Positions 1 to 13,400 of a stretch of 64,000 nucleotides of DNA are shown here, piece by piece; positions within the stretch are counted from its first letter, which is position 1, and the number at the start of each line of letters is the position of its first letter. The notes under the pieces were generated by a model. That model was given only the letters and a program-made list of their open reading frames with translations. It was not told the origin of the DNA and ran no database searches. The position numbers were made by a program, and so were the translations under genes. Where the stretch lies: NCBI GenBank assembly GCA_035578155.1, contig JAPWDM010000001.1, positions 75,396,972 to 75,460,971 on the forward strand, given 5' to 3'. The stretch is from Brachynemurus nebulosus (taxonomy: Eukaryota > Arthropoda > Insecta > Neuroptera > Myrmeleontidae).

Positions 1-149
1 TCTTCCAAACAACTGAATAAATGACCTAAAATAATCATTTTAGAAATACGAACATCCAATGGCAATGCAGCCATCACATGGCCTAAAAATGTCATATCTC
101 CATCAAATTTAGAGTCTTCTCCTTTGTGTGTTAGCAGCAAAGCACCAAT
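1..149 (-). CDS. spn-E: spn-E exon 9 (partial, cut by window edge)
   Basis: Acceptor TTTAAAG|ATT follows a poly-A/T tract at 151-168. It encodes [32 protein letters not shown] and onward, matching the conserved ratchet segment of the family, and runs off the left edge. Confidence 0.88.
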   Translation of the reverse strand, partial: MGALLLTHKGEDSKFDGDMTFLGHVMAALPLDVRISKMIILGHLFSCLE

Positions 150-3100
150 CTTTAAAAAAAAAAAAAAAATTATTTTTATTTCAAATTTATAGATACTGGC
201 GTTCCTATAATAAGAGTTAGGACATCAGTCATTTATAGAGAAATTAAGGAAATTTAAGGTCGATATCTGTCAAATACATGTGTCTTATGAACCAAAGGCC
301 AGTGAGTTGATTTATTTTACGCACTCCACCTGCGTAAACGAAGAAAGGTCTTTTACTTAAAAATCGTTTGGCTATAATAATCTTGAATGATGTTTCGTGT
401 AGTTTTCTTTTTTTTTTAAATGTAGGTATTTTTGATTATTACTAGAAATTACCGAAACCACAATATTTTTTTTATTACAAAGCTAAAATAGTCAAAGCGC
501 TTACGTTTTACGGCATTTATTGTGTGAAGAAATCCTTATTGGCGACATTGAGGAGAAAATCGACTAAAGAGAATGCTGTGTATTACAAATACATTAAGAA
601 ACTGAAGCAAAAAAATTGACTGATGGGTCATTCTCTGTAACGGGTGTTACGGGTCGTACACTTTAGAATATAAATAAGAAACAAACTTAGAGAAAAACAC
701 TAACTTTTAAGATCATAACACCCACCTTTTAATTTCTATTTATATTTAGACTTAACCAAATTTCATTATGTATATTATAAATTAGGAAAAATCCAGCGTA
801 TGTGACGTAACGGGTGTTACTTAATTTTGCTCGTAAGTTCTGCATGGATTTGAAATAAACAAAAACTCTGCGAATTTATGTTAAATTATAAATTTAAAAC
901 CACATTAGACGGTTATTAACTGAACAGGTAACCTTTTACAAAAATTATTTCTAATTTTCGACCTATACATTAAATTTAATAGCAATTTCAGTGCGTAACG
1001 GGTGTTACCAACTTTTGTAACGGGTGTTACGAGTACGAAGTTAACATAAACATAAAGCGAAATATCTTTGTTTATAAATATTTAACAACTCAGAATTACA
1101 GCAACTGTCCCAGTGAACATTATTTAATACTTTTTTAATAATATTAAGACTTAATTTGCTAAAATATCAATTTTATCAGCAAAGTTGTAATAGGTGCGAC
1201 TACCCCTATTCGTAAGAGTTGGACCAGGTAATATTCTCAAAAGCGATATCGGATACGTTATCTTCATTGCAGATAAACACCTTTTTGTTATTTCCAACCA
1301 TTTTCAGGTACATAAGTCGGATTACACCTTCAGATTCCATGACTGAATTTTGGCATATTGCAGTATATCGGTATTCTTTAATCATTTCCCTTTCAGCTAT
1401 TAATTTAATGAAAATCCCAGATCGAATGTTTTTGCTAACTTTTTATTAATGTGGATTAAAAAAATTTATTTTATTACATTTATTTTTATTATTAATCATC
1501 GAAATTCTATTTATTATTAGTCATCGAAAATATTTTCATCTTCTGGCACAATTTCGTCTTCAGAATCTGTGTAAACATCACAGAAACGTAATCTCTTTTT
1601 TGCGATGTTGACTAATACAGGTGGCACTGAAATACAGAGATCGTCACTACTTACCTCTTCAGCTGATTGTGAAACTGCAGCAAGAGGTTGCAAGTCCTCG
1701 TCAGACCATTCGGAATCAGAGTTAGGTAAGTTAGGCAACCGTATACCGATTTTTACTTTTATGAGGGATGTAGCTGCGTTTGATGTGCGTGCTGCGGCAA
1801 TTTGGAGGTCATCGACGGTTTCAAAATAGTGTAGACTTTGGATTTTCGGAATGGGAAGAATGTTTATCCAGATGTTGTCCAAAAGAGGTCTATCCTCTTT
1901 AATTTCATTTTTGGACACAAATGTTATATGTATGCCTTTTATTTCATTTTTTACGTAGAGGAAGTCTTCAGCAGAATTTAAGACGACTTTTCTAGATTTT
2001 ACCCCAGTCCACGCTACTCGTTTTACAGTGCCACCCAAACCATCTACTGCACCTTTACCATGCGACGCAGCAAAAAAAGCCCACTTAAGACAATTTAATC
2101 CAGCACATTCTTTTATGTTTTCTAGAATTGAGAGAATATAGCGGTTTTTAAATTGAGCAGCGCAGTTATCGCTAAAGATGGTCACACTGGATATACTGTT
2201 ATTAATATCCCGTAAATATTCAAAAATCCTCTTCAAGAAGGACCACACTGCATATTTTGTATGAGCCGTATCGTCACTCACAATTACGACAGGTTTCATT
2301 TCTTGACTTGGTAACCAAATGCAGCAAGTAAATAAAGTTACTTGGTCGTGATTCCAATGAGCACTTTGAATTTCATCCTGGCTGATTAGCGAATAGTTTT
2401 CGGCAAAATCAATTTGCACAACAGCTTCATTGTTTTTTAAATTATTTTTTAAGTGCTCAAAGTACTCAGACTGTACCTTTTTTACATAACAATGGAGCTT
2501 AAACTTGCCTATGCTTTTATCCATTTGATGAACTACTTCTTTGCATCTCATGGTTTTAGTAATCAGCTTTGGACGATTGCTTTGTGTATTCCACTCTTTC
2601 CAAGTGACGAATTTATCTATATTCTCATTTGTGTCGAACTTTGCACAAAAATCTTTGGGACAGTTTGGACATAAGCTTAGCATACAATTTTCTTTCCACT
2701 CATGACTGCAAATTGTGGCGTTAATCAGATCTTTGTGCGTTTTAGGAAATTCTGTCAAACATTTTTGTACACTTTCGATCATGTTAATGAAGTTTGAATG
2801 TTGTGCGCAAACGCAAACGACATGCTCCGTGTAAGAAACTGGAATGACCTCTGTTGGGCGCAACTTGTAAAAAGTAGATTTTCCTATTTTAATTTCAGGG
2901 TCTGCAATCTTAAATAATTCGTAAGCTTCCTTAATTGTAAGAATCATTGTCCTCTTTTGCTTTCTGGTTCGTTTTCCGGTAATAGGATCTTTTACAGATT
3001 TGAAATCTTTTCTTCCTGGAGTCTGTCTAGTGATATCATCTTTGTAGTAAAATTCTCTGACAGCATTTTCAGTTTCATTCTGTAATCTATTTACTTTAAA

Positions 3101-6100
3101 AAAGCTTTCCTTTGAAATATCTATGTCGTTTCCAAGTACATCAATTGCCAATTTCTTCACTACAGCAATCTTTTTCGTCGGCGATTCTGGCAAATTTTTT
3201 TTAAGTTTTTGTAGTGCTTTCCCAAATGTGTGCGTGCATTTATAACTTCCTATGGGTGAAACAGCAGCACGATCATTTAACTGCTTTGCCTTTAGATTAG
3301 CCCGAAACAACCTAACTCGATTCCTTGTCCCTTCACGTGATATTTCTTTCGATTTCGGATCCAATTCATGCTTTTTCTTCATATCTTCTCTTCTCTTCCG
3401 ATCTCTTTCTCTTTCTTTTTTTAAATGTTCAGCATGCTTTAAAGCGTTATTTTTTAAATTTTGTCTATATTTCTTCATCCTATCCTTCGCAGAAGGCATT
3501 ACGTGTACCTTTAAATACAAACACCAAAGTTTAACAGTCACGCATGCAACAAATCAATTTCCAAGAAGTTTTTTTTTTTTTAAAAAACTGTCCTTTTCAT
3601 ATTAAAAACTAACCAGTTATTATAAAAAGCATCATACTACTTCAAAGCTTACGAAATTTTCATATTAAATAAATATAAAATACAACAAAAGCATTTTGAA
3701 AAACCTGTAACACCCGTTACGTAACGGGTGTTACAGATTTGTTTTTATCAAAATACCGTCAAATTCAAAGTCCATCATAAAGTCAATAATAAAAGTTGTT
3801 AGCTTGCAATCATAATCTTACTTTTCCCAAACCATGTAATTGTAATCACAAAATATAAATAGCCATGTAAACTAACTTACCTTTTTTGTAACGGGCGTTA
3901 CAATGAATTGTCCCAAAACAAACCCGCAAAAAATTTACGTAAAAAAGATAAAATACTTATTTTTTTTTACAACAATTAATAAATCGAAAATTTCTCCGCG
4001 TGTTTGTTAGATTTAAGATGTCATTTTAAAATTATTTCAACTGTTTTCAGTGTCGTCAATTTAGTGAAAAAAATGCCACTCGAGGAATGCGTTTTGATGT
4101 GACTTTCATTTCAAATAAAACGATAATTATATATTTTTAAGCCAAACAATTATCGAATTTAAATAATTTGTTGTTTATTTATTATTTTGAATTATAAATT
4201 AACAACTAATTCACTACTTTATTTTTTTTTCTGAAATTGTGTACGAAATGGAATGACCCTGATGGGATTACTCTAATGGCAGTCAAACCATTAATTTAAT
4301 GGTTTAATTGGTTTATCTAATATTTATAAACAAGTTTCCGTGGTTACAGTTGGGTTTAGTAAAATGGAGTCATGCTTCACAATTTGATGCCTGTGGTATC
4401 TCTAGGAAACATATGTTAATATATTCGATTCAGTACTCAGTGATTGGCGACGCAAAGATTCTCACTCGCGCCTCTAGTGGTAAAATTAGAATTAGTATTA
4501 AGTAAAAATATACGTTTACGTATATGTTTAATTGGAGATATAAAATCTAATAATCCGCACATAATTTGCACAATACATACATATTTCTGTACCAACTGAA
4601 CGTATACATATATTTTGACTTGATACTAGTTCTTATTTTACGAAATTATGGCGTTTTTTATTAAAATGTTCAGATTAATTTAATAAATATATTAATCATC
4701 TATGGATATCATGTTCAACATATCTATATGTATTTGTAATTTATAAGAGATTTCACACAACAAATGTTTTGCACAACAAACAGACTGAAACTAGGTGTGT
4801 CTATTTTTGCTTCGTTTGTTGCATTTCTTTAATGACGTCACACCATTTTTAGTTGATTTGATATCTGAAATAAATATGCAATAAATACCTCTTTTAGAAT
4901 TAATATAGTTTTCTCAATTTGATCTAAACGTGGCGGGTCCAATGCCAAAGCTAATATTTCATGTGGTGGCGGGCCTAAATTCATTCGTTTTGTCAAAAGA
5001 ATCAATATATCCAATGGACAGCGTAATATTTCCGGATCAGATTCCTCGTCTAAGTATTCCTACAAGATTATAATTTATTATTATCACATTATAAAATTTA
5101 GTTTTAAAAAAATCACTTACCTCATAAAAACTTTTTGGAACTAATCTATAAACGCGGCCGTCTGCTACACGACCAGCTCGACCAGCACGCTGTTTACAGT
5201 TAGATTTTGACGCCCAATTCATTTGTAAGCATGTAAATGATGTCTTTGGATCATAAAAGAGATGTTTTGTTAAGCAGAAATCAATAACTACAAAGTAAAT
5301 TAATTATTAAAATATTAATTTTCCTTAAATACCATGTCATTTTAAATACCGTATAGTTGTATATCAACGACCATTGACAAAAATAGACGACAGAGAATAT
5401 TTTAAAAAAAATATGTCGTTTTGTTACAGTTCTCATATCGAAAACGAATAAATATTAGAAATTGATTGTACTGTCATCTATACTTACATCTTGTACTACA
5501 CCCAAGTGTTATTGACTCTTTAAATTCGATACATTTGAACTACAATTAAGGTCAAATCCAATAATTTCAAATATTGAATTTATATCGAAATTTTACTCTA
5601 AGAATATTTTAGGTTATTTAAGAATTATTTCGTAATGTTATCTAGGATATCTAACTGAAGGTATTCACTTTTATATTATATATTGCATTCATTGTCGTTT
5701 TCAGATAGTACTGTCAAGGCAACACTACACTCTTGTCGAGGCAACACGAGGCGACGCGAGCACGAGAGTGTAGTTGATGCCCTCGTGTTACCTCGCCTCG
5801 CCTCGTCAAACCTTGCCTCGCCTCATCAGCTCTTCGATCTGAGTCGGTTTTTTATCACAAATCAAAGAATACGAAACAGGAGGCGAGGCGATTAACTACA
5901 CTCTCGCATATATTCATGTGTTAATATTGCATATGTTGCATATCTGCGTACATAGATATCATCAAAATATACATATTGCCTGATATTATGTTTTGTTACA
6001 TAACCTAAAATCATGCCTTAAATTTACAAAAACGTAATTTTAAACGTTATTTTAAACTTTTTTGTGTAGTATACATGAAGAAAATTATAGTATTCAACAG

Positions 6101-7195
6101 TACATAGAACTGCAGCAGCAGTTATTTGAATCCATGTCAACGACATCACCCATCTTGTCTATCTATGATTGACATTTCAAACTATACGACCGCGTATGAG
6201 CAGTATGAATAACTGAGTATATAAGCGAGAGTGTAGACGGTGCATACTCGTGTTGTCTCGCCTCGTCAAAACCTCGACGAACGTCTCGTCGAGGCGACCT
6301 CGCGAGAATGTAGTGCCACTAAAAGAATTTACTTAAAACGACAATTATACAATAATGCGCGTGTGCGAATTTGTACTACTTGCTCTATAGCTAGTAGAGA
6401 TGAGCTAAACGGTTATTTTCTAATAACTGTTATTGCAATAACAGTTACTGAAAAATAACTGTTATTTATAACAGTTATTATAATAACTGGTATGGTATTT
6501 GGATATTTTAACATATTGTAAGATATTCGATATGCGTATAAACGATTCTGTTAGTGAAATATGCACAGATCTATAATACTGACGGATACTAAATAATCTG
6601 CAATATCTGTTCAAATACTTGCCTATACAAGGATTTAGGCTTTATATACACAATTTTAACTATTTTATGGATACAAAATTACAAATACAAATAGATAACT
6701 GTACAATAGACAATAGTTCATTTTTAAGGGTTTTTTAAATGTGCTACAATAGAAAATGTGTAACTTGCCTGAGGCGTTATTTTGAAATTCTCCGTAGGTG
6801 GTTAAAATAAAGTACTGTGATCCTTGCTTTCGAATATATTAATATTGACCTATGTTATCGATATTTCCAAAGGAGTTATTTAAGTAACCAGTTACTGGGT
6901 ATTCCAGTTATTCACGATAACTGTTATATTTCTATACTAGTTACAAAATAACAGTTATCGATATATCGATTATCTCTAATAGCTAGTACTATAAATGTAG
7001 TTCCTAGAATCAGTTTGAATTAGTTCAATTGTTCAAAAGAACACCGAGCTAGTAGTATTGAATTCGGAATTATCTCTGAGAACACACTGCTTTAGTTTGA
7101 GCAAACTCAACCGGTTTAGAACTGATAGAACTAACTGCAAAAAAAACTTGAAATGGGGTATATTTTCTGACCGTCTATCTTCGTTAACGCCTTAT

Positions 7196-7231
<36 letters not shown>

Positions 7232-10200
7232 GCAAAAAAAAAAAAACAATCAAATTATAATAAATGATAATAATATCAATAAAACGATTTTCTTCGTAGC
7301 TTTCATATTGTTATTTTCAATTCTTGATTATATTTGAGTGTGAAAATTACAGCAGCATAAAATATGATTCCGTTCGAATTATTTCGAGTGTGTAGTTTGG
7401 CCTGTTTAGCGTGCTCGAATTAACTCGAGCGCACACGTTAAGGCGTTAATGGCCGTTGCTGTATATTCATATCATTTACTTTTTTTTAAGTTATTACCGT
7501 ATTTAATATCTGGAACTGTAATCGAGCTTTCAGCTATATTTGTCGAAAGTATTATCTTTCTAAACCCTTCCCTTGCTGGAATAAAAACTTTCTTTTGTTC
7601 TTCCGTAGTAATTGTTGAATGTAATGGTATAATTTCATATTTTACATTTGAACTACAACAATATGAGAAAATGTAATATTTCAATAGTAATATATTTGGC
7701 AACGATTAAATTTTCCTAGTGGGCGATTCGAAACTAACATATGACAGATACTTTCCGGAAATTATCCGATAAATATGTCGAATTTAACGTTATTTCATTA
7801 TTTCATACAAGTTTTAGGACGATTTCGTTGCTGAACATTTCCGAGACAATAAAAAATACCACAAGATCTCTTCGTCAAGGTGAATAATATTTTTTCAGAA
7901 TGTTGATGTGCGTTGGTGCCAAAGAACGAAATTTCAGTAACGCAAAGTGTCAACACTTTAAACTATACGCACAAATTACGTAAAAATTTTATAAAATTGT
8001 TATTAGAATTACGTGAAAATTGTCTGTTATACGTTAGTTTCATTACTCGATCCTAGGAAACCTTATTGCCAATAGAAGTCATAAGCTCAGTCAATCATCA
8101 CAATTAATTAGACAAGAAAAGATTTCCTGAGACCAGTTCCTAATTTGCTCAACAGAATTGTTTTTATCGATCACCAAAATCACTCCGTCCAACACTGCAT
8201 CTTAGGCCACGTTTCCAACTGCAGAAAATTTCTGCAAGTGTCTGACAGTCTCTGACTTGCAGGTGTAAACTACGTAGCAAGTGCACTCGCGAAAATCTGT
8301 TAAACGTTTCCTGCAAGTAGCTGCGAGTGCATCAGATTGCAAGTCACGTGTTCACATCGACTCGCGACAGATTTCACTGCTTATCGGGTTGATTTCGTAT
8401 ATCTTGCACTCGCCGCTGGTCGGTTTTGTCTTCATTAAATAAAAATGAGACAACAACAGACACGTGAATGATCTCGAGAAGATACTACTAAATTGATAGG
8501 ATTTTATGAGTATAACCCTTGTTTGTGGAACAACTGGCATGTTGATTATAAAAATAGAATTTAAAAAAAAAAAATCTCTACACTTAATAACATCGCACAA
8601 GAGTTCTCTACAACTAATAATGAAGTGTCTCGAAAACTGCATGATTTAAGAAGTTAATAGCAGACTGAATTCAAAAAATTAAAGATAAAGAAGAGTGGAA
8701 GTAACCAAGACTTTTTATACTATCTTTGTGGGTTATTTATTCTACCGTAAAAATTAAATTGTAATAAAAATTGAAAATCATTTAGAATTTTTTTTTTTAT
8801 TATGTAACATGGCGGGATAAAAAAAAATATATATTCTGGAATAGAGTTTATTACTTTTTAAAACAATATTTCATACAGGATGAATAATCTGACAGTTAAC
8901 TTTTTTTTATTCCTAAAGTATCATTTATTCGAAAAACAGTTAAGGTCTTCTCAATATTATTCGACAGTACAAACTAAATTGCCATAGCTTCTGCGATATC
9001 TAGCTCTCATGTGTAAATACGTTTGCGGTAAGTTGCGATAGTATGATCCGCGAGCTTCATGCAATATAGTTATTGTAGACAAAAATTGCAGGAATTTATA
9101 TGATATGTAAACGATATTACAACAAACCCATACAAGACTTTTGCGAGTGTTCTTCCAAGTGGAAACGCGGCCTTACGCTTAAAGCAAATTTATTATTCAC
9201 TATACACTAATTATGTATTGCATTCAAACGGTTAATTTGTGTTTGTTCTAGTGACGTAGGAGGAGTGTTATGTTTTTGAACAACTCTGCATTTTAAAGAT
9301 GTACTTTTTGAATCATTAATAATAGATATTGGAGCACATCCTAGTGCACAGAGAGTTGCATAAACTTGTGTTAAGAGTTACCTATATTCAGGACGTTGTA
9401 AGATACAATCCATTTCTTCAATTTCATGAATTCCAGGTAAAAATACAAGAACACTCCCAGGTAATTCACCACCAATATCTAAATGATCTAAAACTTTTAT
9501 TAATTTTGCACAAATTCGATACATATCCATTTTAATTGTCGGATCGTCCCATTCTACTGTTGGTAGCTGTAACACACATAAAAAATACATATAGGTACGT
9601 ATAATTATAATAGGCTTGTTCGAGCAGCAGTTTTTGATAGTACCAAACTGTCAAGATTATGCGCAAAGCAATTTTAGTATGCGCAGAGCGGTCTTAATCA
9701 TCACCATAGAGAATAATACTATATACATATATATAGAGGAGCACTCATTTAAATTATAGGATTTTTTTAGCAGGTGGTTATTTTGGCGCTGAGTTCAGAG
9801 AGCAGTGCAGTAGCACTGCACAATTTTTGCCAGCTTCCACTATTTGGTGTCTCCTACGTTGACGAATTCGATGATGAAGTTGGTTTTTCGACATCTTTGC
9901 TAGTTTTCTAAAAGTCGTCACTTATATTCATTAATATAACATTCAATTTCGTTTATTTTTACTAAATGAAATGTCATTATTTTCGATATCGATAATTTTC
10001 GATAATGAAAACCCCGTTTTAATAGTCCCAATATGTTCGGAATACCCACAACCTGCTTCGCTTAAGCCTTCAAAAATTTCGTTATTTTTTCGCTTTTTCG
10101 ACGCACCGTTTACGAGATATTTACAATTGAAAATTTCCAGTTACGAAAAGTAACGAAAACTAATTTTTTGAAAATTGTTACTATAATTTTTTGTAATTGT

Positions 10201-10380
10201 TACTCTAGAAAAGTTACAAATTATAAATTTCTAAAATAATAGAATAAGTTCCATGAACAGTAAATTCGACAGATATCAGCTAGTAGCACCGTCTACAATT
10301 ACCATTTTTTTAAATATGTTGTGCAGTGCTACTGCACTGCTCTCTGAACTCAGCGCCAAAATAACCACCTGTTAAGAAAG

Positions 10381-10467
<87 letters not shown>

Positions 10468-13400
10468 CTATATAGAAGAGCTATATATATATATATATAT
10501 AGTGTTATTCTCTAAGATCCTTTTAGTTTGGTACTATCCAAAACTGCTGCTCGAACAAACCTAATATCAGCGAAAGCACAGAACACTAGAAGCAAACTAA
10601 AATCAAAATTGTGTAGTTCGTTTGGAGCCGTTTGTTGGTCTGTCACAGCTTAGGTGATTCAGTCGTGCACAAGCTCCTGCAAAACTAACATGGATTATTG
10701 GTGATTGTTGGGTCAGTGTTATCAAATAGATACATATAGTAGATACACAGTACATAAGTGTACCTACAGTATGTACATGTGAGGTACATAGTAGCGACGA
10801 CACATATTATACCGACTATACACATATACAAGCACAAGCTCTGTGTATGTACATGATATGTAAGTGGGGATTTTTTGACTACACTGGTATCGCTGGTATA
10901 GAGACAGGAACCATAGATAATTTATAACTGCGTTATAGATAGTTATCTATAATATAAGCATAGAGAACATCATTTTTTTTATCTTCCACACCGTCAGTGT
11001 CGTGAGGTCACTAGTGTCCAGTGCCCGTCTTGTTTCGCTTGGTTTCGTCTGGTTTCGTTCAATATACATCGTGTATATTTTGTATCCGTTTCCGGTTTCC
11101 GTCATTACTTAGTTTTATAAAAACTAAAATCGTGATTTTATAAATATAAATATAAACGATCTGTTCTGAACGAATATAAATATCTGTGATAATAGAGATA
11201 TTTTGTCACTCGCGAGTTATATATTTTAATAAAAACAGTTGTGTTGTATTTTTTATGTAGAAACAGGTAAGGAATAGAGAATTTATTTATTTAATTATAT
11301 ACAAAATAGGAAAATTTATGCAAAAAATTATTATTTACAATGTCTTACTCTTAAGGTGGCTGTACACCGAAGGTAAAATTGCTAATAACACGTGTTTTTA
11401 GCAATGTTTTTAACATTTTTTAAATATTGGTTAAATTAATGTTAATAACATTTGCTATTAACATTTGTTAATAACATTTGCAATTAACATGTTAAAATTT
11501 GCGGAAATATTTAATAACATTTTTGCTATTAACTTTTGTTAATAACATTTGCTTTCCGCATTTGTTATACATATTTTTCACTAACATGTTAAAAAAGTTG
11601 TTGATAACATTGTTAGCAGCACAATTTTTGCTATCGATCTGGAAGCGGTCTAGATCAAAGGATGTCAATAACAAAATGTTAAAAACAAGTTAATTGTGAA
11701 TAAAACATGTTAACAACATTCTACGTGCATTTTTCGGTTAGTTAATTTGTAATAGGCGATTGCGTACATATCAGCTGTTATTATTTTGTAGATATATTTA
11801 CAAAATATATGTTTCTGCACATTTCTTGTAAATTTATTTTTTTATTAGTTCTTGTAAAAATAAATTATAATATGTTTATGACTATTAATTATGCAATGCT
11901 TGACATTCTAAAGAAAATGAAAACTTTCAATTGACAAGTCTCCTAGTTTCTTTTATCAATCTTTTTTTTTTTTTAAACCACTTAATATAATTTGTCCATT
12001 ATGTGTGTCTCTTTTTTGAAGATACAGACGAATCCTTAATTTTTTTTTCATTTTACTTTAATAATCATCACAGGAGTTACTACAATAGCAAGCTAGTTCT
12101 TCCTACGAAATCATTTTTAAACTAAAAGTACTAACAGTTCTATTAAAAGTATAGAAAGTTCAAAGACAAGTATGTTAATAGCATATGTTTTGTTTCTAAC
12201 TAACACCGTTAGTAAGGATGTTAGTAACACTGTTATTAACTTTGTGAATAACAATCTTATTAACATTGCCACAACTATACTGATTGAAGTAATTTAAAAT
12301 GTTACTCATTTTATATCAAAAACATTGTTATTAGCAAATGAATGTTAACATTTTCAAAAGATATTTAAACTAATGTCGATAACATTTTTGTTTTCAACAT
12401 GTTTTTGCTATTTTTTCGGTATAACATTTTATTGTTAGACCAGTGCGGTCTAATCGTCGATATTTTGATTTCGATATACTTATCAGAGTATCGACATTTA
12501 ATTTTGAGTATCAAAAATGATTTTTTGGATAAACGAATGTATTTTTTATGTGTTTTGATACATCGATATATTAATATTTTTACGTCGATTATATTGATAC
12601 TTTGAAAATACCGATATGATATGCTCCAAACAGCAAAATGTGTGGAGTTTTTAGATAATTTATTCGACTCTATGAATGGTGTAGAAAAATCAACAAAAGA
12701 ATTACGGAGAGCGGTTAAAGATAAGTCCGAACATTTTAACTTTTGGAACAAAGCTATCGGTATTTGAAACTCTTTGCATTTTATAAATAAAGAAGGAAAA
12801 GTCCTTAATCTGCCTACGGTAAAAAATACAATAAAAACAATCAAAAACTTTAAAGAATTATTTAAACTATTAAAGAATTACGGTTTTGATAAAATGGCAA
12901 CGAAGATCTTTAATCAAGATCCCTTAGAAAATTTTTTTGGGAAGATTCGACAAAGCGGATTTCGTAATGTGAATCCTACCTGTAATGCTTTTACACCATT
13001 TCTAAAAAGTTAATTAAAAAGTTAACAGGCAGGCATTCCCGGGGCAGTAATTGCCAAGATGATAAAACAGAAATGTTTATTTCTCTTAGCAATTTTTAAA
13101 TACAGATAATAATGTCCATACCAATGAAAATTCATTCCAAATAGAAGTATAAGGAAAAAAATTACCTTATTTGGAGAAACAGGCTTTAGTATATGTTCTA
13201 GGATACATATAAAAAAAAAATTAAACCCAAAATTAAAAATTCTAAAACATGCATCAATGCAATATTTTCCAAAAGTACTGAAATTATGGACGAAGATAAT
13301 AAATTCACGCGTCAAAAAGAATTTTTTAAAAATAAAATATCGTTGACTTATGTAAATAGACTATTTAAAGCCAAATTAGGTCGTGTTTATAATACAGCCG

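Larger units (their letters stand above)
625..4259 (-). mobile_element. complete DNA transposon with 4-bp TSD and palindromic subterminal repeats
   Basis: Both ends carry the perfect inverted 9-mer GGGTCATTC (625-633; inverse at 4251-4259). An 8-mer TCGTACAC also recurs near each end. Direct 4-bp repeats TGAT at 621-624 and 4260-4263 flank the unit, as expected of a target duplication. Inside is one long minus-strand ORF with transposase-like features, plus seven palindromic 14-mers, four near the left end and three near the right. The length is 3635 bp. A DDE transposase with a 4-bp duplication would fit the Sola group; that assignment is inference. The element sits in an intron of spn-E and is transcribed on the same strand as the host gene. 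Confidence 0.85.

Noticed and set aside
3252..3605. 117-codon plus-strand frame
   Set aside because: Antisense shadow of the basic N terminus of the transposase.
637..3901. Spaced identical palindromes considered as a CRISPR-like array
   Set aside because: The genome is eukaryotic, spacing is irregular (9 to 157 bp on the left, abutting on the right), and the copies lie at both ends of a transposon.
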